Positions 13,481-20,019 of a stretch of 20,019 nucleotides of DNA are shown here, in pieces (the first letter of the stretch is position 1; each line of letters starts with the position of its first letter). The DNA lies in the NCBI GenBank assembly GCA_964434235.1, contig CAYSUN010000022.1, forward strand, positions 1-20,019, given 5' to 3'. Below the pieces are notes generated by a model that did no database searches, had not been told where the DNA came from, and saw only the letters and a program-made list of their open reading frames with translations. Source of the stretch: JABMRF01 sp964434235. GTDB taxonomy: Bacteria > Patescibacteriota > Patescibacteriia > UBA11705 > JABHMO01. The position numbers and the translations under genes were made by a program.

Positions 13481-13870
13481 ATGCTATCAATAAGACTACG
13501 AAGAACTGGAAAAAAGGCACGTCCTACTTTCCGCGTAATAGTTTTGGACAACAAAAAAGATCCTTGGGGTAACTTTTTAGAAAATCTTGGAACTTATAAT
13601 CCAAGAACAAAAGAAACTCTTCTTAATGTGGAACATATTAAAGAATGGTTAGCTAAGGGTGCTCAACCTTCAAAAACTGTTCACAACTTATTAATTACTC
13701 AAGGAATTACTGAAAATAAAAAAGTTGGTGTTTCTAGAATTAGTAAAAAAAGAAAAGAAAAACTTGCTGAAAAAGAAAAGGAAAAAATAGACAAAGCAGC
13801 TGAAGCTAAAAAAGCAGAAAGCCCAGAAGTTCAACCAGAAGAACCAAAAACTGAAGCCAAAGCTGAATAA
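13481..13870 (+). CDS. rpsP: 30S ribosomal protein S16
   Basis: A 129-residue S16. The core (1 to about 85) has the signature MLSIRLRRTGKKARPTFRVI, GNFLENLGTYNPR, and the helix HIKEWLAKGAQPSKTVHNLL. The last 45 residues are a Lys/Glu/Ala-rich extension (from SKKRKEKLAEKEKEK), longer than in E. coli S16 (82 residues) but common in other lineages. It starts at the ATG at 13481 without SD. In many bacteria rpsP is followed by khpA, rimM and trmD; here a surface-protein gene intervenes. Confidence 0.96.
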   Translation: MLSIRLRRTGKKARPTFRVIVLDNKKDPWGNFLENLGTYNPRTKETLLNVEHIKEWLAKGAQPSKTVHNLLITQGITENKKVGVSRISKKRKEKLAEKEKEKIDKAAEAKKAESPEVQPEEPKTEAKAE

Positions 13871-13879
13871 ATATACAAC

Positions 13880-13909
13880 AAAAAAACACAGAAAATTCTG
13901 GGTTTTTTT
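13880..13909 (+). terminator. Terminator after rpsP
   Basis: AAAAACaCAG and CTGgGTTTTTTT form a stem with one mismatch and loop AAAATT, ending in a T run. Confidence 0.6.
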
Positions 13910-13991
13910 GATTTTAAAATTTTTGTAAAACTTATTCCTTATTATACTTTTTTTCTGTTAATAACTATTACACAATTAATTGGTTATATGG

Positions 13992-13997
13992 TATAAT
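13992..13997 (+). promoter_or_regulatory. -10 element for the surface-protein gene
   Basis: TATAAT preceded by TGG makes an extended -10. The -35 is weak (TACACA at 13969-13974). The predicted start is near 14004, giving a leader of about 30 nt. Confidence 0.5.
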
Positions 13998-14000
13998 TGC

Positions 14001-14022
14001 TTAATAAATAACTATTTATTAA
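14001..14022 (+). promoter_or_regulatory. Perfect inverted repeat in the surface-protein leader
   Basis: TTAATAAATA (14001-14010) and TATTTATTAA (14013-14022) are perfect complements separated by AC. It lies at the predicted transcription start and ends 13 nt before the ATG at 14036, so it could be an operator or a translation-blocking hairpin. Confidence 0.5.
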
Positions 14023-14035
14023 ATTAAATAAAAAT

Positions 14036-17000
14036 ATGTACAAAAAAGATTTAGGTAAAAACAAAAGACTTGGCTCATTTTTAAACGTTAGCTTAATTAT
14101 TGTATTTGTCAGTTTAGTTTCTTTGTTCATTTTTAGTCCTTCTTTCGCAGATGTTAGCGATGATGGAAACTTCACAATTGAACCACTTGTTACTGGACAT
14201 GATGATGTTATTGGTAAAACTAATCGCGATTGGAAATTCACAGTTCACACCACAGCTGAATTAGTTTTAGGCGATGTAATTAAATTCATTTTTCCTAGTG
14301 GTTTAGAAACTACTGATTTTGACCTCAGCAGTGCTACTCAATCAGCTATCAGTGGCCTAGCTCTTTATGATATCGCCGAAGGCTCAACAACCTATGGTTC
14401 TAATATATTGACTGATGGTGGCATGGAAGCATGGTTAATGCAACCAGATAATTGGGAAGTTGCAAATTGGACAGCAAGCATCCCAAATTTATTCCAAAGA
14501 AGTGAAGATTCAAACACTGGAACTTATGCTTTATCAATGTCAACAAATAGTTCCGGCAATTATGATTTATTAGTTCAGGGAGTTGACATTACAGCCAGCG
14601 ATACTCTACAGGCAACCTTTTGGGCAAAAAAATCTACCACGGGAGGTTTAGCCGTGGGATATTTAAGTTCTGACATGGGTCGTATTTATAATTTCAACAC
14701 AGACTCCTGGGAAGATTTTACTGGCGAGATAACCTCTAATCATTTATATGTTCCAACCTTAACAGATAGCTACCAACAATTTAGTGCTGAACAAGCTAGC
14801 ATGTCGGGAGAAACAGAGGTCGCGGATGCTGCTTTATTCATAGCTCCATATGGAGGTGCTAACTATACAGCCATTATTGACGATATAGGAATTTTAGTAA
14901 GTGGTGTTGTTGATAGTGCCACAAATGGAGATTTTGATGATTGGACAGCTTCGGACAATTATTTAACTGATTGGCTCAATTCATATTGGACCGATGGTGA
15001 GGACACAGAGGCAATTTCAGGAATCGAAGTAAACAGCTCAAACATACAAGCTGGAACTTATGCAACTTCACTTGGATCAAATCATTCAGTTGATAACAAT
15101 GATGCTTACATTGGTCAAAATTTCTCAGGTGTAGTTGGTGATAATTACAGAATAAGTTTTTATGCTAGATCAGTTGATATCGGTGGAACAGTGACCTCTT
15201 CATTCTCTTTTTTCAATGGCGATCCAAGTACAGCTACACAATATTATAATTTTAGTACTAATCAGTGGGATAGTTATACTATAGTATCCACAATCCCAGA
15301 TTCTGATCATCGACAAGATGATTCCCTAACTACCAACTTTCAACAATTTACTTTCGATAATGCTGGCTTAGTTGTTCCCGCCAGTGGTATTATTACCCCA
15401 GTAATATCAGCTTTAGTTTCTACTGAATGGGAAGGTGCCGCCGCAGTGGCAATGATAGTAGATACAGTTTCTATGGAAAAAGTAACCACAACAACACCAA
15501 CAGCAGGTGTTGCTTATAATGCTTCAGCGCCTACTGTAGTTTATGGTATGGCAACTGAAACTATTGCCTCAGGAACTGATTTTTATATAACTATTGGTGG
15601 TATTACCAATGGTACTGGCCCAACCCAATCTAGTGTAAATAGTTTAACTTGGCAAGTTATCGCTGGCACACCATCAAATTCAGCTGAGCCATACGGAGCA
15701 CTAAGTTCTACTAAATTTTCTTTTACAGCTAATGACAATCTATTAAAACCAGCCTTCACCGCTGACGCACCACCAGCTCCAGTTGCAACTGAAGATGGCT
15801 CAACTGGTTCATATAGTTTTTATTTAAAAACCCAACCAACAGCAAATGTAACTGTTACTGTAACACCCACTGCTCAAATCACTGTTTCACCAGCTACACT
15901 TGTCTTTACTTCAGCTAACTGGGCTACTCCACAAGCTGTAACAGTCACAGCAGTAGATGATGATATTGACGAAGAAAGCGAACACAATGGATTAATAACT
16001 CATAGTGTTGCCAGTGATGATACTGATTACGATGGAGCAACTATTGCTAATGTAACAGTAACCATTACCGATAATGACACAGCAGGCGTTACTAATTCAG
16101 AAACTGCCATTGCTGTCACCGAAGGTAGTACGACAGATACCTACACTATAGTTATAGATACCGAACCAACCGCTAATGTGCTAATTACACCAAGCGCCAC
16201 TGGTTCGGAGTTAACTTTTTCAGCTAGTACTTTAACTTTTACGAGTGAAAACTGGTCAACCCCACAAACTTTAACTATAACAGCAGTGGATGATTCAGAT
16301 GTTGAAGGTGCTCACGCTGATACGATTACCCACACTGCAGTTAGTGATGATACTAATTACAATGGCATAACCATTGCTAATGTAACTGCAACAATCACTG
16401 ATAATGATGACGCTAGCAGAAGAAACACTTCTGGATCAAGTAGTAATAACAATAGTTCTATTACAGCACAACTACCGTTAGCTCCAACAACTTCAGCTGA
16501 ACCAACACTACAAACAACAATTACGACTAATACGCCAACACATGTTTACGTTGGAAACACTTCTCATACAGTTACTGTTGGCACACCAAATACTAATGGT
16601 TCAGTTTTAATTACTGTTCAATCTGACCCGATCACTACAACCATGCTGGTTGGTGAAGAAAAATTACTAGACACTGACGGAGATGAAGAAAATGATTTAT
16701 TTTTAAGATTGGATGAAGTTATTGGTAATACCGTTAAACTAACAATCAGCGCAATAGAAGATCTTGAATTCAGTATTAACCGAGCCCTATCTACTACTAA
16801 CAGTCAAGATGTTACTTTATATTTCAACTCACAATATGCTTCGACCATGGCTATCTCTAATTCAGCTTCTTTTGATGATAGTTCTTTTGAAAACTACACT
16901 ACTACAAAAACTTGGCATTTAACTGATGGAGCTGGGCTAAAAACTATTTATGTTAAACTGAGAACTAGTAATGGTGGCACAAAAACTATTTCCGACAGCA

Positions 17001-17659
17001 TTACTTTAATTGAGTCAGAAACTGAAGATATAAGTGAACCAGAAATTGTTATTAATTGTGCATTAACAACTGGCTCAGCTTATAAATTAGCCAATTCACC
17101 CGCTGTTTATTACATCACAAATAATTGTAATAAACGACCATTTAAAAACCCAGAAATTTTCTTTACTTATTTTGATTCTTGGAACGATGTTCAAACAACT
17201 ACTGCTGTTTTACTAAATTCAGTTGAAAACGATTCTATTGATTTCATGCCATGGGGACCAAGCTATGATCCTAAATATGGGGCTTTAGTTAAAATAGTTG
17301 CTGATCCAAAAGTTTATCTTTTGCTCGGTACAGAAAAATATTGGATTACGTCTGAAACTGTTTTTAATTCTCTAAATTATTCTTGGAATTGGATAGAAGA
17401 CATTGATGAATCATTACTTGCTAAATACACAATAGGTTCAGAAATTACTGGCCTTGAACATCATCCAAATTATACTTTAATCAAATATCCTACCAATACA
17501 AAAGTATATCGACTCGAACCAAATCCAACTGATTCAAGCAAGCAAGTTAAACGTTGGATAGTTAATGAAGGTACCTTTAATAGCTTGAATTTTCGATGGG
17601 ACAGAATTGTGACTATTACAGGTGATGAAGTATACGAAAATGGTTTAAATCTATATTAA
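14036..17659 (+). CDS. Large secreted surface protein with Calx-beta-like repeats
   Basis: A 1207-residue protein. Residues 1-38 are a signal peptide (basic start, then LIIVFVSLVSLFIF and likely cleavage after SFA). Two jelly-roll, carbohydrate-binding-like modules follow (about 120-290 and 295-480). Each opens with a G-[GD]-[MF]-[ED]-W-like motif (TDGGMEAW, NGDFDDW) and contains YALSM/YATSL. Two tandem Calx-beta-like repeats (about 576-682 and 683-791) share VTEGS..TYTI, TLTFTSENWSTPQT, ITAVDD and VTITDND, the last being an acidic calcium-type loop. A Ser/Asn linker leads to a further beta region, then a C-terminal part (about 1005-1207) with a repeated KVYLL...KYWI...FNSLNY.W / KVYRL...KRWI...FNSLNFRW unit. 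No LPXTG or C-terminal membrane helix is seen. It is probably an adhesin or surface-layer component. It interrupts the rpsP-khpA-trmD order. Confidence 0.85.
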   Translation: MYKKDLGKNKRLGSFLNVSLIIVFVSLVSLFIFSPSFADVSDDGNFTIEPLVTGHDDVIGKTNRDWKFTVHTTAELVLGDVIKFIFPSGLETTDFDLSSATQSAISGLALYDIAEGSTTYGSNILTDGGMEAWLMQPDNWEVANWTASIPNLFQRSEDSNTGTYALSMSTNSSGNYDLLVQGVDITASDTLQATFWAKKSTTGGLAVGYLSSDMGRIYNFNTDSWEDFTGEITSNHLYVPTLTDSYQQFSAEQASMSGETEVADAALFIAPYGGANYTAIIDDIGILVSGVVDSATNGDFDDWTASDNYLTDWLNSYWTDGEDTEAISGIEVNSSNIQAGTYATSLGSNHSVDNNDAYIGQNFSGVVGDNYRISFYARSVDIGGTVTSSFSFFNGDPSTATQYYNFSTNQWDSYTIVSTIPDSDHRQDDSLTTNFQQFTFDNAGLVVPASGIITPVISALVSTEWEGAAAVAMIVDTVSMEKVTTTTPTAGVAYNASAPTVVYGMATETIASGTDFYITIGGITNGTGPTQSSVNSLTWQVIAGTPSNSAEPYGALSSTKFSFTANDNLLKPAFTADAPPAPVATEDGSTGSYSFYLKTQPTANVTVTVTPTAQITVSPATLVFTSANWATPQAVTVTAVDDDIDEESEHNGLITHSVASDDTDYDGATIANVTVTITDNDTAGVTNSETAIAVTEGSTTDTYTIVIDTEPTANVLITPSATGSELTFSASTLTFTSENWSTPQTLTITAVDDSDVEGAHADTITHTAVSDDTNYNGITIANVTATITDNDDASRRNTSGSSSNNNSSITAQLPLAPTTSAEPTLQTTITTNTPTHVYVGNTSHTVTVGTPNTNGSVLITVQSDPITTTMLVGEEKLLDTDGDEENDLFLRLDEVIGNTVKLTISAIEDLEFSINRALSTTNSQDVTLYFNSQYASTMAISNSASFDDSSFENYTTTKTWHLTDGAGLKTIYVKLRTSNGGTKTISDSITLIESETEDISEPEIVINCALTTGSAYKLANSPAVYYITNNCNKRPFKNPEIFFTYFDSWNDVQTTTAVLLNSVENDSIDFMPWGPSYDPKYGALVKIVADPKVYLLLGTEKYWITSETVFNSLNYSWNWIEDIDESLLAKYTIGSEITGLEHHPNYTLIKYPTNTKVYRLEPNPTDSSKQVKRWIVNEGTFNSLNFRWDRIVTITGDEVYENGLNLY

Positions 17660-17688
17660 TCTATCTTACCTAAACAAACCGAAGAAAC

Positions 17689-17717
17689 TTGACAAAACGA
17701 TAAATCTTTGCTATAAT
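17689..17717 (+). promoter_or_regulatory. Consensus promoter of khpA
   Basis: TTGACA (17689-17694), a 17-bp spacer, and TATAAT (17712-17717) preceded by TGC. It matches the sigma-70 consensus fully, plus an extended -10. The leader is about 80 nt. Confidence 0.85.
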
Positions 17718-17802
17718 ACTTATAGATCATTTCAAATATAATTATTTCAATTATGTCTGAGAAGATCGAAAAAAGTTTTAATTAGTAAAGAAAACGAAAC
17801 TT

Positions 17803-18120
17803 ATGGCAAAGGAATTTGATCAGGAATTCTTAGAATTCGTAATCAAGTCAATTGTTGGTAACCCTGATGATGTCAAGGTCCAACGTGATATTGACGAAAG
17901 AGGTGTACTATTAACCCTTAGCATTAATGCTGCAGACATGGGTTATGTAATCGGTAAGTTAGGACAAACAGCAAAAGCTGTCCGAACTCTATTAAAAATT
18001 GTTGGTGCTAAGAACAATGCTAGAGTAAACCTTAAGATTAATGAACCAGAAGGTTCAACTAGAGGTCCTCGAAGAGAAGCTCCAGTTGACACTGATGTTG
18101 TTGACGATCTAAAGATCTAA
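17803..18120 (+). CDS. khpA: KH-domain RNA-binding protein KhpA
   Basis: A 105-residue protein with a KH fold. FLEFVIKSIVGNPDDVKVQ opens the domain, and the RNA-binding GxxG loop is in GYVIGKLGQTAKAVRTLL, followed by KNNARVNLKI. The last 20 residues are a charged tail (GSTRGPRREAPVDTDVVDDL). KhpA binds RNA, often with KhpB, and in many bacteria its gene lies between rpsP and rimM/trmD, the same relative position as here. The ATG at 17803 follows AAAACGAAACTT without a good SD. Confidence 0.9.
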   Translation: MAKEFDQEFLEFVIKSIVGNPDDVKVQRDIDERGVLLTLSINAADMGYVIGKLGQTAKAVRTLLKIVGAKNNARVNLKINEPEGSTRGPRREAPVDTDVVDDLKI

Positions 18121-18140
18121 ACACTTAAAAATCATATAAG

Positions 18141-18174
18141 AAAAAGCCACATTTGTTTAAAGTGTGGCTTTTTT
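18141..18174. terminator. Bidirectional terminator after khpA
   Basis: AAAAAGCCACA (18141-18151) and TGTGGCTTTTTT (18163-18174) form a strong stem with flanking A and T runs. It lies between khpA and the convergent unknown gene. Confidence 0.85.
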
Positions 18175-18179
18175 GTTGA

Positions 18180-18189
18180 TTGAATTCAA
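18180..18189. repeat. TTGAATTCAA palindrome, left copy
   Basis: A perfect 10-bp palindrome overlapping the stop end of the reverse unknown gene. An identical copy is at 18630-18639 on the other side of that gene. Confidence 0.6.
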
Positions 18190-18605
18190 GTATCTAAAAT
18201 ATCCGCTAAGGCATACCTTTGAAATCTACCTATAATTATCAGAACGACTCTGTCAATTCTTTGATCCTGCTTAGCAAAAAATGTAGGATGAGCCTTTGTC
18301 CCTGCTAACCATGCAACACGATCAATTATATCATCAGCCATATCAACCATTTCTTTGACTTTCTCATCTTCTTTGATGATTTTTGCAAGTAAATCATAAA
18401 CCTCGACATCGCAAGTACAGCATTCAAGAAAAAAATCTCTATCTCCATTATTAATTTGTCTAAGCCAATCAATAAAAGTTAGTTTCCTATCTTGATTAGT
18501 TTTTAGCTCTGCTGGTGACAACAATTCATCACAAATAATTATATCCAAATCATGAGACAGAAAACTTATTAGCAACCGTCTTTCTCTTTTATTAATAGTG
18601 AGCAT
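18186..18605 (-). CDS. Unknown 139-aa protein
   Basis: The ATG at 18603-18605 is preceded on the reverse strand by TTGGAGGAAAGCAA, a strong SD. The product begins MLTINKRERRLLISFL and contains a Cys-rich spot FLECCTCDVEVYDLL (about 57-71). Helical stretches KIIKEDEKVKEMVDMADDIID and QRIDRVVLIIIGRFQRYALADIL follow. It has no signal peptide or clear membrane segment. I recognise no family. It has its own TTGACA-17-TAATAT promoter and is bracketed by identical TTGAATTCAA palindromes, and it interrupts the usual khpA-trmD neighbourhood. This all suggests a self-contained inserted gene. Confidence 0.7.
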   Translation of the reverse strand: MLTINKRERRLLISFLSHDLDIIICDELLSPAELKTNQDRKLTFIDWLRQINNGDRDFFLECCTCDVEVYDLLAKIIKEDEKVKEMVDMADDIIDRVAWLAGTKAHPTFFAKQDQRIDRVVLIIIGRFQRYALADILDT

Positions 18606-18629
18606 TTGCTTTCCTCCAATAAAGAACTG

Positions 18630-18639
18630 TTGAATTCAA
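18630..18639. repeat. TTGAATTCAA palindrome, right copy
   Basis: Identical to the palindrome at 18180-18189. It lies at the predicted transcription start of the reverse unknown gene, so it may alternatively be an operator. Confidence 0.6.
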
Positions 18640-18645
18640 TAATCA

Positions 18646-18674
18646 ATATTATCTTTACTTAATACTATTGTCAA
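18646..18674 (-). promoter_or_regulatory. Promoter of the unknown reverse gene
   Basis: On the reverse strand TTGACA (18674-18669), a 17-bp spacer, and TAATAT (18651-18646). The start would fall in or next to the palindrome at 18630-18639. Confidence 0.7.
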
Positions 18675-18756
18675 GATACAATAACTCCAGAAATTAATGA
18701 AACAAATAAATATTTTTCAATCCCCTTTTCATAATTATTTTAATTTGCTAAAACAT

Positions 18757-18785
18757 TTTAACAACACAAGTTACTATTATATAAT
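18757..18785 (+). promoter_or_regulatory. Probable trmD promoter
   Basis: TATAAT (18780-18785) with a weak TTTAAC (18757-18762) 17 bp upstream. The leader would be about 20 nt without an SD. Confidence 0.45.
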
Positions 18786-18812
18786 AATACTTATTAATCA
18801 ATTTATACAAAT

Positions 18813-19505
18813 ATGAAATTTAATCTTATTACAATTTTTCCAGAAATTTTAGATTCTTACTTTGATAAAGGTATGCTTCGCATTGCTCAAGAAAAAAAAA
18901 TTATCAAAATAAAAAGCCTAAACCTAAGAGAATTTGCAATTGACAACAGAGGGACAGTTGACGACAAACCATACGGCGGAGGCCCTGGTCAAGTGATGAT
19001 GGTCGAGCCTATTTATAAAGCTATCCAAAGTTTAAGTAAGGGCAGATTAAAATCTGCCCACCCTATCAAGACGAAGACCATCTTACTTTCAGCCAAAGGC
19101 AAAACATGGAATCAACAATTAGCTCAACGTTTTTCTAAACTTGATGAAATTACTTTTGTTTGCCCTAGATATGAAGGCCATGATGAAAGAATTAAAAAGT
19201 TTGTTGATGAAGAAATTTCAATCGGAAATTTTGTTTTAACAGGCGGAGAACTTGGCGCTGCTGTTATTATTGATTCTATTACCAGACTACTTCCAGGTGT
19301 TCTCGGATCCCAAGAATCTTTAACAGAAGAATCACACTCAAAACCTGGCTACAAAGAATATCCACAGTATACTAGGCCAGAGATATTCAGGAGCAAGGAT
19401 CAAGGAGCAAAGGGCAAAGAAAAAAGACTGCGAGTGCCAAAAATATTGTTGTCGGGCAATCACGCGAAGATCAAAAAATGGCGGGAAGAGAAAAGTAAAA
19501 GATAA
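18813..19505 (+). CDS. trmD: tRNA (guanine-N1)-methyltransferase
   Basis: TrmD methylates G37 of tRNAs that read CNN/CGG-type codons, preventing frameshifts. The 230-residue protein starts MKFNLITIFPEILDSYFDKG and has the substrate motif DDKPYGGGPGQVMM. It also has the trefoil-knot SAM site FVCPRYEGHDERI and EISIGNFVLTGGELGA, and the late block PQYTRPEIFR...ILLSGNHAKIKKWR. Two short insertions are visible. GRLKSAHPIKT (about 76-86) is encoded around a DNA palindrome, and SKDQGAKGKEKRL (about 193-205) falls where the family normally has FRG-W-VP. The C-terminal helical domain ends soon after KKWR, about 20 residues shorter than in E. coli. No SD precedes the ATG. rimM and rplS, its common partners, are not beside it. 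Confidence 0.95.
   Translation: MKFNLITIFPEILDSYFDKGMLRIAQEKKIIKIKSLNLREFAIDNRGTVDDKPYGGGPGQVMMVEPIYKAIQSLSKGRLKSAHPIKTKTILLSAKGKTWNQQLAQRFSKLDEITFVCPRYEGHDERIKKFVDEEISIGNFVLTGGELGAAVIIDSITRLLPGVLGSQESLTEESHSKPGYKEYPQYTRPEIFRSKDQGAKGKEKRLRVPKILLSGNHAKIKKWREEKSKR
19040..19059. repeat. Palindrome inside the trmD coding sequence
   Basis: GGGCAGATT and AATCTGCCC are perfect 9-bp arms around AA. The element is in frame and encodes residues in the extra loop GRLKSAHP of TrmD. It resembles the genome-scattered palindromes of candidate-phyla bacteria. Confidence 0.65.
19389..19410 (+). repeat. Short direct repeat inside trmD
   Basis: AGGAGCAA occurs at 19389-19396 and again at 19403-19410, with GGATCA between, in the stretch coding for the second extra loop of TrmD. 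The purine-rich composition differs from the rest of the gene. Confidence 0.5.
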
Positions 19506-19769
19506 AAACTAATTCACAAAATAATTACAATATAACTACTCATGTTTTGATTTTAAGATTTTTAAATACCACCTTAAAGTGGCTTTAACTTAAATAATAA
19601 TGAGTCATATAAAAGCATAAATCCACAAAAAATTATCAGTGGATTTTAATTTTTAAAAAATTTAAGTAAATTTAGACAAACTTTAACATTGTATATTTAA
19701 GGTTTTTTAATCTAAAATTACTATTTTTAAACATATATTCCACGCTAAAATTCATCCACGTTGATTTCC
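19506..19769. other. AT-rich spacer between trmD and the rRNA promoter
   Basis: No supported ORF on either strand. It holds one hairpin with arms AAATCCAC (19619-19626) and GTGGATTT (19639-19646) followed by T residues, the likely trmD terminator. A small CCAC/GTGG repeat lies near 19568-19581. Nothing else is recognised. Confidence 0.6.
19619..19655 (+). terminator. Probable terminator after trmD
   Basis: An 8-bp stem AAATCCAC / GTGGATTT with a 12-nt loop and a T-rich tail, 114 nt after the trmD stop. Confidence 0.55.
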
Positions 19770-19798
19770 TTGACATATTTTTTTAAATACCTTATACT
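19770..19798 (+). promoter_or_regulatory. rRNA promoter
   Basis: TTGACA (19770-19775), a 17-bp spacer, and TATACT (19793-19798). Transcription would start near 19805, about 150 nt before the mature 16S 5' end. The AT-rich spacer is typical of strong rRNA promoters. Confidence 0.8.
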
Positions 19799-19804
19799 TA
19801 TCAC

Positions 19805-19956
19805 CACGAGAACATTGAAAAAATAAATATCCACAAATACATGCGAGATCCCATCGAAAAATGTTAACAATAGCTAAGTGATAGGAAACTCTTCATAAAT
19901 TTTTATTGGCAAGGTCCGGGCCTGGCGATTTTATCACAGGTGCCATTTAACCGGAT
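19805..19956 (+). ncRNA. 16S rRNA precursor leader
   Basis: About 150 nt lie between the predicted transcription start and the mature 16S. A GC-richer block around 19911-19928 (GGTCCGGGCCTGG) may be one arm of the processing stem; its partner would lie beyond the right edge. AACTCTTCATAA near 19888 is only loosely like boxA. Confidence 0.5.

Positions 19957-20019
<63 letters not shown>

Noticed and set aside
13984..14241. An 85-codon reverse-strand frame
   Set aside because: It overlaps the promoter, leader and signal peptide of the surface protein. It has no SD or recognisable product.

Overview
This AT-rich window looks like a chromosomal segment of a candidate-phyla-radiation (Patescibacteria) type bacterium. 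That placement is an inference. It rests on the low GC, the short housekeeping proteins, many housekeeping genes without a Shine-Dalgarno (SD) sequence, a large secreted Calx-beta-like surface protein of a kind frequent in these genomes, the signature of the 16S rRNA 5' end, and short palindromic elements of the GTCAT...TTCGA...ATGAC type.

Housekeeping genes form the backbone: rpsT (S20), folK, holA (reverse), polA (reverse), tRNA-Cys (reverse), a 3D-domain wall protein (reverse), rpsP (S16), khpA (KH RNA-binding protein), trmD, and the start of a 16S rRNA gene behind a strong promoter at the right edge. rpsP, khpA and trmD normally form a compact operon. Here they are split by a 3.6 kb surface-protein gene and by a small reverse-strand gene, and rimM is not among them.

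Between the backbone genes sit accessory cassettes with a different style: clear TTGACA-17-TAnnnT promoters, strong SD sequences, and mostly their own hairpin terminators. Cassette A (2296-3120) is a TerY-like von Willebrand A (vWA) protein. Cassette B (3150-3873) encodes three very small proteins. Cassette C (7118-12275) is the most interesting. It starts with a 16-codon hydrophobic leader ORF and a short serpin-like protein. A second transcription unit follows with a CoaD-CoaE fusion resembling animal CoA synthase, a eukaryotic-type Ser/Thr kinase and a vWA protein, and then a calcineurin-like phosphoesterase. Cassette D (18180-18639) is one unknown gene with an identical 10-bp palindrome at each end.

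Kinase, vWA scaffold and phosphoesterase together suggest a phospho-signalling module related in design to TerY-P systems. The linked CoA-synthase-like enzyme and serpin-like protein are not part of any such module I know. The remaining notable structures are palindromic insertions: one splits a duplicated 5' part of the tRNA-Cys gene, and one lies in frame inside trmD.
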